From Variovorax paradoxus (lineage in GTDB: Bacteria > Pseudomonadota > Gammaproteobacteria > Burkholderiales > Burkholderiaceae_C): a DNA stretch of 64,000 nt. Position numbers and translations under genes: made by a program. Below the pieces are notes generated by a model. That model did not search any database. It was not told where the DNA came from and saw nothing but the letters and a program-made list of their open reading frames with translations. Of this stretch, positions 45,143 to 53,246 are shown piece by piece; position 1 is the first letter of the stretch; the number at the start of each line of letters is the position of its first letter. The stretch lies in contig NZ_JAGGNU010000056.1 of assembly GCF_018614915.1 (NCBI RefSeq), positions 1-64,000 on the forward strand, given 5' to 3'.

Positions 45143-46408
45143 TCAGGCCTTCTTGGCCGCCTCGCGGTAGACGAGGAGCGGTGGCTTGTTTTCGTCAATT
45201 GTGGATTCTTCGACCACGACCTTGTCGACGTTGGTGGCATTCGGCAGTTCGAACATGGTGTCTATCAGCGACTGCTCCAGGATCGAACGCAGGCCGCGTG
45301 CCCCGGTCTTGCGGGCCAGCGCCTTGCGCGCGATCGCCTTCAGCGCCGTGGGGCGGATCTCGAGGTCGACGCCTTCCATCTGCAGCAGCTTGGTGAATTG
45401 CTTGACCACCGCGTTCTTCGGCTCGGTCAGGATCTGTACCAGCGCATCCTCGCTGAGCTCGGCCAGCGAGGCCACGACCGGCATGCGTCCGACGAGTTCG
45501 GGAATCAGGCCGAACTTGATCAGGTCTTCGGGCTCGACTTCGCGGAACACCTCGGTGACGCTGCGCTGCTTCTTGCTCTTGACCGATGCGCCGAAGCCGA
45601 TGCCCGAGGCCTCGGTGCGGTTTTCGATGACTTTTTCGAGCCCGGCGAACGCACCGCCGCAGATGAACAGGATGTTGGTCGTGTCGATCTGCAGGAAATC
45701 CTGGTTGGGGTGCTTGCGGCCGCCTTGCGGCGGCACGCTGGCCATGGTGCCTTCGATCAGCTTGAGCAAGGCCTGCTGCACGCCCTCGCCCGATACGTCG
45801 CGCGTGATCGAGGGGTTGTCGGACTTGCGCGAGATTTTGTCGATCTCGTCGATGTAGACGATGCCGCGCTGGGCACGCTCGACCTCGTAGTTGCAGCTCT
45901 GCAGCAGCTTCTGGATGATGTTCTCGACGTCTTCGCCCACGTAGCCGGCTTCGGTCAGGGTGGTGGCGTCGGCCATCACGAAGGGCACGTCGAGCATGCG
46001 CGCGAGTGTCTGGGCCAGCAGGGTCTTGCCGGAGCCCGTGGGGCCGATCAGCAGGATGTTGCTCTTGCTGAGCTCGACGTCGTCGCCCTTGGCCTTGTCC
46101 TTGTGGCGCAGGCGCTTGTAATGGTTGTAGACCGCGACCGACAGCATGCGCTTGGCCGGCTCCTGGCCGATCACGTAGTTGTCGAGGTTGGTCTTGATCT
46201 CCGACGGCGTCGGCAGGTCGCTGCGCGCCTCGCGCGATTCCTCGCCGGCAGGCAGTTCGTCACGGATGATCTCGTTGCAAAGATCGATGCACTCGTCGCA
46301 GATGAAGACCGAAGGTCCCGCGATCAGCTTCTTGACCTCGTGCTGACTCTTCCCGCAGAACGAGCAGTAAAGCGTTTTTTCGCTGGAGGAGCCTTTTTTC
46401 TCGGCCAT
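45143..46408 (-). CDS. clpX: ClpX, ATPase subunit of the ClpXP protease
   Basis: A 421-aa AAA+ unfoldase. The N-terminal zinc domain has C15, C18, C37 and C40 (CSFC and CDEC). Walker A GPTGSGKT and Walker B VYIDEIDKI are intact, and the IGF-type ClpP-binding loop is present as IGFGASVKSK. It feeds substrates to ClpP encoded just upstream. GAGG precedes the ATG. Full length. Confidence 0.98.
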   Translation of the reverse strand: MAEKKGSSSEKTLYCSFCGKSQHEVKKLIAGPSVFICDECIDLCNEIIRDELPAGEESREARSDLPTPSEIKTNLDNYVIGQEPAKRMLSVAVYNHYKRLRHKDKAKGDDVELSKSNILLIGPTGSGKTLLAQTLARMLDVPFVMADATTLTEAGYVGEDVENIIQKLLQSCNYEVERAQRGIVYIDEIDKISRKSDNPSITRDVSGEGVQQALLKLIEGTMASVPPQGGRKHPNQDFLQIDTTNILFICGGAFAGLEKVIENRTEASGIGFGASVKSKKQRSVTEVFREVEPEDLIKFGLIPELVGRMPVVASLAELSEDALVQILTEPKNAVVKQFTKLLQMEGVDLEIRPTALKAIARKALARKTGARGLRSILEQSLIDTMFELPNATNVDKVVVEESTIDENKPPLLVYREAAKKA

Positions 46409-46481
46409 GTGCAGATGCCTCGTAACAGGGGTTTAACAATGATAGCGAAGATGGAAGCCCCCTGAACCGGCGAACAGCGGA

Positions 46482-46516
46482 ACAAAAACGGCGCTTTCCG
46501 CATGGAAAACGCCGTT
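46482..46516 (-). terminator. Terminator between clpP and clpX
   Basis: AACGGCG...TTTCC and GGAAA...CGCCGTT form a long stem with a 4-nt loop. On the minus strand it is followed by TTTTTG. It could stop or attenuate the clpP transcript before clpX. Confidence 0.7.
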
Positions 46517-46547
46517 CTTGCCTGGGCGCCTCGGCGCCGGGGCGGCT

Positions 46548-47156
46548 TCAACTGCGCTTGGCAATGACTTGGTCGATCAATCCGTATTCCTTGGACTCGT
46601 CGGCCGTCAGGAAGTAGTCGCGCTCCGTGTCGCGGGCGATCTTCTCGAACGACTGGCCCGTGCGCTCGGCCAGGATGCGGTTCATCTGCTCGCGCGTCTT
46701 CAGGATATCCCGGGCATGGATCTCGATGTCGGTGGCCTGGCCGCGGGCGCCGCCCAGCACCTGGTGGATCATGATCTTGGAGTTGGGCAGCGAAAAGCGC
46801 TTGCCCTTCGCACCCGCCGCCAGCAGGAAAGCGCCCATGCTGGCCGCGAAGCCGATGCACAGGGTCGACACGTCGGGCTTGATGAACTGCATGGTGTCGT
46901 AGATCGCCATGCCGGCGCTCACGCTGCCGCCCGGGGAGTTGATGTAGAACGAAATGTCCTTGTCCGGGTTCTCGCTTTCGAGGAACAGCAGCTGCGCCAC
47001 GACCAGGTTGGCGGTCTGGTCATTGACCTCGCCGACCAGGAAGATCACCCGTTCCTTGAGCAGGCGCGAATAGATGTCGTAAGACCGCTCACCACGGCCC
47101 GATTGCTCGATGACCATCGGAATCATGCCGAGGCCTTGAATATCCTGTGCGCTCAT
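46548..47156 (-). CDS. clpP: ClpP protease subunit
   Basis: A 202-aa serine peptidase that forms the ClpXP chamber. The catalytic triad is Ser106 (GFAASMGAF), His131 (KIMIHQVLGG) and Asp180 (RDTERDYFL). I start at ATG 47156, which has GGAGA upstream and the usual ClpP N-terminus; the frame is open 22 codons further but without protein character. Confidence 0.97.
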   Translation of the reverse strand: MSAQDIQGLGMIPMVIEQSGRGERSYDIYSRLLKERVIFLVGEVNDQTANLVVAQLLFLESENPDKDISFYINSPGGSVSAGMAIYDTMQFIKPDVSTLCIGFAASMGAFLLAAGAKGKRFSLPNSKIMIHQVLGGARGQATDIEIHARDILKTREQMNRILAERTGQSFEKIARDTERDYFLTADESKEYGLIDQVIAKRS

Positions 47157-47251
47157 GTTTTGCTCTCCAGAAAGGGGTTGTACTGTACCCAGACGACATG
47201 GGGCTCGCGCATCAAAGCACAAGCCCCATGGAACCGCAGGCGAACCGGCGA

Positions 47252-48565
47252 TCAGCCCTGCTGCGCCATCAATTCGTCGAAGGAAACCGGCTTGGCGTTG
47301 ACCTTGGCCTTGTCGAGCACGAAATCCGTGACGTTGTTCTCGATCACGACTGCCTCGACTTCCGCCAGGCGGCGGTTGTCGCTGAAATACCAGCGCACGA
47401 CGTCGGCCGGCTTCTCGTAGCTGGCAGCCAGCTCGTCGATGTGCGCCTTGATCTGCTCGGGCTTGGCCTGCAGGTTGTTGGCACGCACCAGTTCGGCCAC
47501 CACCAGGCCCAGGCGCACGCGGCGTTCGGCTTGCGGACGGAACACGTCGTCGGGAATCGGCGCCTTGTCGGCATCCTTGATGCCGCGCTGCTTGAGTTCG
47601 GCACGTGCGCCTTCGACCATGCGGTCGACTTCGGCCTGCACGCTGGACTTGGGCAGATCGAGCTCGGCATTGGCGATCAGTGCGTCCATCACCGCGGTCT
47701 TGTTGCGCGCCAGCAGGCGGAACTTGACCTCGCGCTCGAGGTTTCTCTTGATGTCGGCGCGCAAGCCCTCGACCGTGGCGTCGGCGATGCCGAGCGACTT
47801 GGCGAGCTGCTCGTTGACTTCGGGCAGGTGCGAGGCCTCGACCTTCTTTACGGTGACCATGAAGTCGGCCTGCTTGCCGGCCACTTCCTTGCCGTGATAG
47901 TCGGCCGGAAAGGACAGCGGGAAGGTGCGGCTGTCGCCGGCCTTCAGGCCGCGCACTGCATCTTCGAATTCCTTCAGCATCTGGCCTTCGCCGACGATGA
48001 ACTGGAAGTCCTCGGCCTTGCCGCCCTGGAAGGTCTCGCCGTCGATCTTGCCCTCGAAGTCGACCGTCACGCGGTCGCCGTCCTGCACGGCCGCGTCCTG
48101 CGGGCGCTGCGCGAAGGTGCGGCGCTGCTTGCGCAGGATCTCGAGCGTCTTGTCGATCGCTTCGTCGCCCACCTCTGCGCTGAGCTTCTCGACCTCGGCA
48201 TTGGCCAGGTCGTTGATCTTGACGTCCGGGAAGACTTCGAACACCGCGTCGAAGGCGAGCTGGCCTTCGGGCGACTCTTCCTTCTCGGTGATGCGCGGCT
48301 GGCCGGCCACGCGCAGCTTGGCTTCGTTGGCGGCCTGCGAGAAGGCCTCGCCGACCTTGTCGTTCATGACTTCGTAGTGGACCGAGTAACCGTAGCGCTG
48401 GGCGACGACGTTCATCGGCACCTTGCCCGGGCGGAAGCCGTCCATCTTGACGGTGCGGGCCAGCTTCTTGAGGCGCGAATCGACCTCGGACTGGATGGTG
48501 CCGACGGGCAAGGTCAGCGTGATCTTGCGTTCGAGCTTGTCGAGGGTTTCAACGTTCACGGTCAT
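47252..48565 (-). CDS. tig: Trigger factor
   Basis: A 437-aa ribosome-associated chaperone. It has the N-terminal ribosome-binding domain with a GFRPGKVP signature (about 44-51), a FKBP-type prolyl isomerase domain (GDRVTVDFEGKIDGETF to GLKAGD, about 165-245) and a helical C-terminal chaperone domain. AAGGAAG precedes the ATG. First gene of the tig-clpP-clpX-lon set. Confidence 0.98.
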   Translation of the reverse strand: MTVNVETLDKLERKITLTLPVGTIQSEVDSRLKKLARTVKMDGFRPGKVPMNVVAQRYGYSVHYEVMNDKVGEAFSQAANEAKLRVAGQPRITEKEESPEGQLAFDAVFEVFPDVKINDLANAEVEKLSAEVGDEAIDKTLEILRKQRRTFAQRPQDAAVQDGDRVTVDFEGKIDGETFQGGKAEDFQFIVGEGQMLKEFEDAVRGLKAGDSRTFPLSFPADYHGKEVAGKQADFMVTVKKVEASHLPEVNEQLAKSLGIADATVEGLRADIKRNLEREVKFRLLARNKTAVMDALIANAELDLPKSSVQAEVDRMVEGARAELKQRGIKDADKAPIPDDVFRPQAERRVRLGLVVAELVRANNLQAKPEQIKAHIDELAASYEKPADVVRWYFSDNRRLAEVEAVVIENNVTDFVLDKAKVNAKPVSFDELMAQQG

Positions 48566-48594
48566 TTGGGTCTTCCTTGAGAGGGGTCTTGTGC

Positions 48595-48681
48595 TGGTGC
48601 GCGGGGCCGGACTCGAACCGGCACGTTCTTGCGAACGTCAGGACCTAAACCTGGTGCGTCTACCAATTTCGCCACCCGCGC
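48595..48681 (-). tRNA. tRNA-Leu (TAG)
   Basis: An 87-nt class II tRNA with acceptor GCGCGGG/CCCGCGC, anticodon loop TTTAGGT (anticodon TAG), a long variable arm (CGTTCGCAAGAACG), T-loop TTCGAGT and encoded CCA. It lies just upstream of tig. Confidence 0.95.
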
Positions 48682-48706
48682 AATTCCAGTTTTTCAGGTG
48701 ATGAAT

Positions 48707-48736
48707 ACCGAAGGCGGCCCTGAGGCCGCCTTCGGT
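48707..48736 (-). terminator. Strong hairpin, probable terminator of the RND operon
   Basis: A perfect 13-bp stem (ACCGAAGGCGGCC with GGCCGCCTTCGGT) around CTGA, 57 nt after the stop of the RND permease gene. It lacks a long T-run, so it may also act in RNA processing or transcript stability. Confidence 0.6.
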
Positions 48737-48792
48737 CATTCGCGGCGGACGTCCCATGGGGACTCCCGCCTGAAATCGGTCAACCGCGTATT

Positions 48793-51700
48793 TTAAGCGC
48801 GAACCAGGGCCTCTTCGGCCTCACCGGCCGGGTCCGGCTCATCCCGCTTGACGCGGAACCAGGCCGCGTACATCGCCGGCAGCGCCAGCAGCGTGAGCAC
48901 GGTCGCCACGATGAGGCCGCCCATGATCGCGACCGCCATCGGGCCCCAGAACACGCTGCGCGACAGCGGGATCATCGCCAGCACGGCCGCCGCAGCGGTC
49001 AGCACGATCGGCCGCAGCCGCCGCACCGCCGACTCGACGATCGCGTCCCAGGTCGGCACGCCGGCCGCCCGATCGCTTTCGATCTGGTCGATCAGGATCA
49101 CCGCATTGCGCTGGATCATGCCCATCAGCGCGATCACGCCCAGCAAGGCCACGAAGCCGAAGGGCCGGTTCAGCACCAGCAGCGCGCCCGCCACGCCGGC
49201 GATGCCGAGCGGGCCGGTGATGAACACCAGCACCGAGCGGCTGAAGCTGTGCAGCTGCAGCATCAGCAGCGTGAAGACCAGGAACAGCATGATCGGCACG
49301 CCGGTCACGATCGAGGACGAGCCCTTGCTGCTCTCTTCCACCGCGCCCGCCACTTCGATGCGGTAGGCGCCATGGCCGTCGGCGTGCCATTTGGCCTCGA
49401 GCTTGCGCAGCGCCGGCAGCAGCTGCTCGGTGACGGTCGCGCCCTGCAGGCCTTCGACGATATCGCCCTGCACCGTGATCGCGTAGTCGCGGTTCTCGCG
49501 CCACATCACGCCCGGCTCCCAGCTGAACACCGGCCGGGCGATCTGCGTCAGCGGGATCGAGCGGCCCGAGCTCGTGGGCAGGTAGGCGTTGCCGATGTCC
49601 GAGATGGCCTCGCGCTCGTCGGGCGACTGGCGCAGCACGATGTCGATCAGGAGGTCGTTCTCGCGGTACTGGCCGACGGTCGTGCCGCTGAACATGGTGC
49701 GCGAGGCCTGCGCGATGGCCTGGCTCGTCACCCCGAGCGCGCGCGCCTTGTCCTGGTCGATCTCGAGCCGGATCACCTTGACCGATTCGTTCCAGTTGTC
49801 ATTCACGCCGCGCATGTTGGTGTTCTCGCGCATCACCGCCTTGACCTCGTCGGCATGGATGCGCAGCTGCTGCGGCTCGGCGCCGATGACGCGGAACTGC
49901 ACCGGGTACGCCACCGGCGGCCCGTTGGGCAGCAGCTTCACGCGGCCGCGCACCTCCGGGAACTCCTCGGCCAGCAGGGCCGGCAGCTTGAGCCGCAGCG
50001 TCTCGCGGTGCTTGAGATCCTTGGCCAGCAGGATCAGCTGCGAGACGTTGGTCTGCGGGAACACCTGGTCGAGCGGCAGGTAGAAGCGCGGCACGCCCGA
50101 GCCGACCCAGGTACTGACGGTGGCGATGCCCTCCTCCTTCAGGAGCCGCTGCTCGACCCGCTTGGCGACCTCCTCGTTGGCGGCGAAGGAAGTGCCTTCG
50201 GGAAACCACAGGTCGACCATGATCTCGGGCCGGCTGGAGTCGGGGAAGAACTGCTGCTGCACCTTGCCCATGCCGACGATGCCGAGGGCAAAGATCAGCA
50301 AGGTGGCGCCGATGGTCAGCCAGCGATGCTTCACGCACCAGTTCACGGTGCGCCGGAAGGTGTTGTAGAAGGGCGTGTCGAACAGCTCGTGCGGCCCTTC
50401 GCCAAGCTCGGGATGACCGGATGAAGGGTGCGGCTTCACCTTGAGCAGCAGCGTGCCGAGGTAGGGCACGAAATACACCGAGACGAACCAGCTCAGCACC
50501 AGCGCGATCACCGTCACCGCGAAGATCGCGAAGGTGTACTCGCCGGTCACCGACTTCGCGATGCCGATCGGCAGGAAGCCGGCGGCGGTGATCAGCGTGC
50601 CGGTGAGCATCGGCTTGGCCGTGACGTCGTAGGCGAAGGTGGCGGCGCGCACCTTGTCGTAGCCCTCCTCCATCTTCCGTACCATCATCTCGACCGCGAT
50701 GATCGCGTCGTCCACCAAGAGGCCGAGCGCGATGATCAGCGAGCCGAGCGAGATCTTGTGCAACCCGATGCCGAAGTAGTTCATCGCCAGGAAGGTCACG
50801 GCCAGCACCAGCGGAATGGTGATCGCCACCACCAGTCCGGGCCGGATGTCGACGTACCAGCCGAAGCGCCCGCCCTTGTGCAGCCCGAGCGCGATGAAGC
50901 TCACCGCCAGCACGATCGCGACCGCCTCCATCAGCACCCGCACGAACTCGTTGACCGAAGTCGCGACCGACACCGGCTGGTCCTGCACCTGCGCCAGCTT
51001 CACGCCCGCCGGCAGCTGCCTGCCGATCTGGTCGGTGGCCACGCGCAGCGCCTTGCCGAGCGCGATGATGTCGCCGCCCTTGGCCATCGAGACGCCGAGC
51101 CCGATCACTTCCCTGCCCTGGTGCCGCACCTTGACCGCCGGCGGATCGACATAGGCGCGCCGGATCTCCGCGATGTCGCCGAGCCGCAGCTGGTTGCCCG
51201 AGCTGCCGCGGATCGGCATCGCGCGCAGCTGCTCCACGCTCGTGAACTGGCCGCCGACGCGCACCTGCACTACGTCCTGCGGCGACTGGATCGTGCCGGC
51301 GCTCTCGATCGCGTTCTGCGAACCGATCTGCGCCAGCACGGCGTTGAAGTCGAGTCCCAGCTGCGCCACGCGCTTCTGGGAAACCTCGATGAAGACCTTC
51401 TCGTCCTGCACGCCGAACTGCTCGACCTTGGCCACGTCCTTCACCCGCAGCAGCTGCTGGCGAGCGTCGTCGGCAAAGGTCTTGAGCTCGGCATAGCTGA
51501 AGCCGTCGCTCTCCAGCGCGTAGATCACGCCGTAGACATCGCCGAAATCGTCGTTGAAGAAGGGGCCCTGGATGCCGGCCGGCAAGGTGCCGCGGATGTC
51601 GCCGATCTTCTTGCGCACCGTGTACCAGACGTTCGCGACATCGGCGGGCTTCGACGAGTCCTTGATCTGGAAGATGATCTGCGACTCGCCGGGCTTGGAA

Positions 51701-51984
51701 TAGCTGCGGATCTTGTCGGCGTAGGGCGCCTCCTGCAGCGTGCGCTCGAGCTTGTCGGTCACCTGCTCCGCCACCTGCTGCGCGGTCGCGCCCGGCCAGT
51801 AGGTGCGGACCACCATCGCGCGGAAGGTGAAGGGCGGATCCTCGTCCTGGCCGAGCTGGAAGTAGGCCACGAAGCCCAGCAGCATCAGCACCAGCATCAG
51901 GTAGCGGGTGAGCGCCGAGTGCTCGAGCGCCCATTTCGAGAGATTGAAGCCGGCCTTGCCGACAGCATCGGTCTGCGAACTCAT
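48793..51984 (-). CDS. RND-family efflux permease
   Basis: A 1063-aa inner-membrane proton antiporter of the AcrB/MexK/TriC type. It has 12 membrane spans in the two-repeat pattern with large periplasmic loops after the first and seventh span, the LVDDAIIAVEMM motif with the paired Asp in the fourth span, and a conserved GFLPIGIA segment. It is encoded 10 nt downstream of its adaptor. A cytoplasmic-loop stretch HPSSGHPELGEG (about residues 528-539) looks like a translated palindromic repeat rather than family sequence. Substrate unknown. Confidence 0.93.
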   Translation of the reverse strand: MSSQTDAVGKAGFNLSKWALEHSALTRYLMLVLMLLGFVAYFQLGQDEDPPFTFRAMVVRTYWPGATAQQVAEQVTDKLERTLQEAPYADKIRSYSKPGESQIIFQIKDSSKPADVANVWYTVRKKIGDIRGTLPAGIQGPFFNDDFGDVYGVIYALESDGFSYAELKTFADDARQQLLRVKDVAKVEQFGVQDEKVFIEVSQKRVAQLGLDFNAVLAQIGSQNAIESAGTIQSPQDVVQVRVGGQFTSVEQLRAMPIRGSSGNQLRLGDIAEIRRAYVDPPAVKVRHQGREVIGLGVSMAKGGDIIALGKALRVATDQIGRQLPAGVKLAQVQDQPVSVATSVNEFVRVLMEAVAIVLAVSFIALGLHKGGRFGWYVDIRPGLVVAITIPLVLAVTFLAMNYFGIGLHKISLGSLIIALGLLVDDAIIAVEMMVRKMEEGYDKVRAATFAYDVTAKPMLTGTLITAAGFLPIGIAKSVTGEYTFAIFAVTVIALVLSWFVSVYFVPYLGTLLLKVKPHPSSGHPELGEGPHELFDTPFYNTFRRTVNWCVKHRWLTIGATLLIFALGIVGMGKVQQQFFPDSSRPEIMVDLWFPEGTSFAANEEVAKRVEQRLLKEEGIATVSTWVGSGVPRFYLPLDQVFPQTNVSQLILLAKDLKHRETLRLKLPALLAEEFPEVRGRVKLLPNGPPVAYPVQFRVIGAEPQQLRIHADEVKAVMRENTNMRGVNDNWNESVKVIRLEIDQDKARALGVTSQAIAQASRTMFSGTTVGQYRENDLLIDIVLRQSPDEREAISDIGNAYLPTSSGRSIPLTQIARPVFSWEPGVMWRENRDYAITVQGDIVEGLQGATVTEQLLPALRKLEAKWHADGHGAYRIEVAGAVEESSKGSSSIVTGVPIMLFLVFTLLMLQLHSFSRSVLVFITGPLGIAGVAGALLVLNRPFGFVALLGVIALMGMIQRNAVILIDQIESDRAAGVPTWDAIVESAVRRLRPIVLTAAAAVLAMIPLSRSVFWGPMAVAIMGGLIVATVLTLLALPAMYAAWFRVKRDEPDPAGEAEEALVRA
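50385..50430. repeat. Possible intergenic-type palindromic repeat inside the RND gene
   Basis: On the minus strand CATCCCGAGCTTGGCGAAGG resembles the widespread CATCCTGAGC..GTCGAAGG repeat usually found between genes. Here it is in frame in a loop of the transporter. Confidence 0.4.
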
Positions 51985-51994
51985 GAAGCCGTCC

Positions 51995-53167
51995 TCAGCG
52001 CGTGGCGACCGGAGCCGCGGCCGGCGCCTGCACGTTGACGGCCTCCTTGACCGAAGCCGAAGCGGCGGGCGCCGCCGACTTCTCCCTGTAGATCGAGACC
52101 TTCTGGCCCGGCGACAGCACGTGCACGCCCGCGACCACCACCGTCACGCCCGGCGTGAGGCCGGCACCGATCACGGCTTCGTTGCCATCCGCCGTCGCCA
52201 CCTGTACGGGCTGCGAGCGCACGGTCATGCTGCTCTTGTCGAGCACCCAGACCGCACTGCCCTGCCCCTCCTGCCGCAGGGCGCTGGTCGGCAGCTTCAG
52301 CACCGGCGTGCCGGTGCGCGACAGCGCCTGCGGCCGCGCGTAGACAGTGGCGCCCAGCGCCGGCGCGGTGGCGGCATCGATCGCGACCTTGACGCTGTAG
52401 GTGCGCGTCACGGCATCGGCGCTGGCCGCCACTTCGCGCACCTTGCCTTCCATTTCCGCGCCGCCGGCCCAGCCGCGCACGGTCACGGTCGAGCCCGGCT
52501 TGATCAGCCCGGCGCGGTCTTCCGGCACCGCGAACACCACGTCGCGCGCCCCGTCCTGCGCGATGCGCACGACCGGCGTGCCGGCCGACACCACCTGGCC
52601 CGGCTCGGCTTCGATGGCCGTGATGATCCCGGACATGTCGGCCACCAGCGTCGTGTAGTTGGCCTGATTGCCTTGCGATGCGAGCTGGGCCTGCGCCTGT
52701 TCGAGCTGCGCCTGCGCCGCCTTGTAGGTGGTCTCGCGCTTCTCCAGCTCGGCGGCGCTGATGAAGTTCTGCTCGCGCAGGCCACGGTAGCGCTTGAGGT
52801 CGGCCTCGGCCAGGTCACGGTTGGTCAGGGCTGCGGCCTGCTGCGCCCGCGCGGCGTCGGCAGCCAGCCGGTAGTCCTGCGGATCGAGCTGGGCCAGCAC
52901 CTGTCCGGCCTGCACGTGCTGGCCGAGCTCGGCCTGCCGGCGCGTGATCTTGCCGGCGACGCGGAAGCCGAGCCGCGATTCGACGCGGGCCCGCACCTCG
53001 GCCGAAAACTCGGGCTCGGTGCCATAGGCGCTGGTGCCGACAGTCATGACCTTGACGGCCCGCAGCGGCTCCTCGGCGGCCGGCGGGCGGGAACAGCCGG
53101 CAAGCGCCAGAGCGGCGAGCAACAAGAGGCTGGCGGAGCGAAAAACGGGAGCGGCGGACGCGGTCAT
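51995..53167 (-). CDS. RND periplasmic adaptor lipoprotein (HlyD/AcrA family)
   Basis: A 390-aa membrane-fusion protein. Its signal peptide ends in the lipobox LAGC (about residues 22-25). A lipoyl half motif (ESRLGFRVAGKI...GQHVQAGQVLAQLD), a helical hairpin (about 105-165) and beta-barrel domains follow in the usual order. It links the RND pump to an outer-membrane channel. No outer-membrane channel gene lies in the operon. A 14-bp palindrome lies in its promoter region. Confidence 0.93.
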   Translation of the reverse strand: MTASAAPVFRSASLLLLAALALAGCSRPPAAEEPLRAVKVMTVGTSAYGTEPEFSAEVRARVESRLGFRVAGKITRRQAELGQHVQAGQVLAQLDPQDYRLAADAARAQQAAALTNRDLAEADLKRYRGLREQNFISAAELEKRETTYKAAQAQLEQAQAQLASQGNQANYTTLVADMSGIITAIEAEPGQVVSAGTPVVRIAQDGARDVVFAVPEDRAGLIKPGSTVTVRGWAGGAEMEGKVREVAASADAVTRTYSVKVAIDAATAPALGATVYARPQALSRTGTPVLKLPTSALRQEGQGSAVWVLDKSSMTVRSQPVQVATADGNEAVIGAGLTPGVTVVVAGVHVLSPGQKVSIYREKSAAPAASASVKEAVNVQAPAAAPVATR

Positions 53168-53192
53168 GGAACACCCTAGAAAAGACGAACGG

Positions 53193-53206
53193 GGTCATTA
53201 ATGACC
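53193..53206. promoter_or_regulatory. Palindromic operator of the RND operon
   Basis: GGTCATTAATGACC is a perfect 14-bp palindrome 26 nt before the adaptor start, next to an ACTAACCGGCTGGT stretch on the minus strand. This is typical of TetR-family operators of efflux genes. No tetR gene is adjacent. Confidence 0.55.
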
Positions 53207-53246
53207 AGCCGGTTAGTAATCTAGGGTAAACCAGAAAGCGTGTCAA

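Noticed and set aside
49799..51934. 711-codon frame antiparallel or offset to the RND gene
   Set aside because: Composition is that of a shadow frame; the RND permease is certain.
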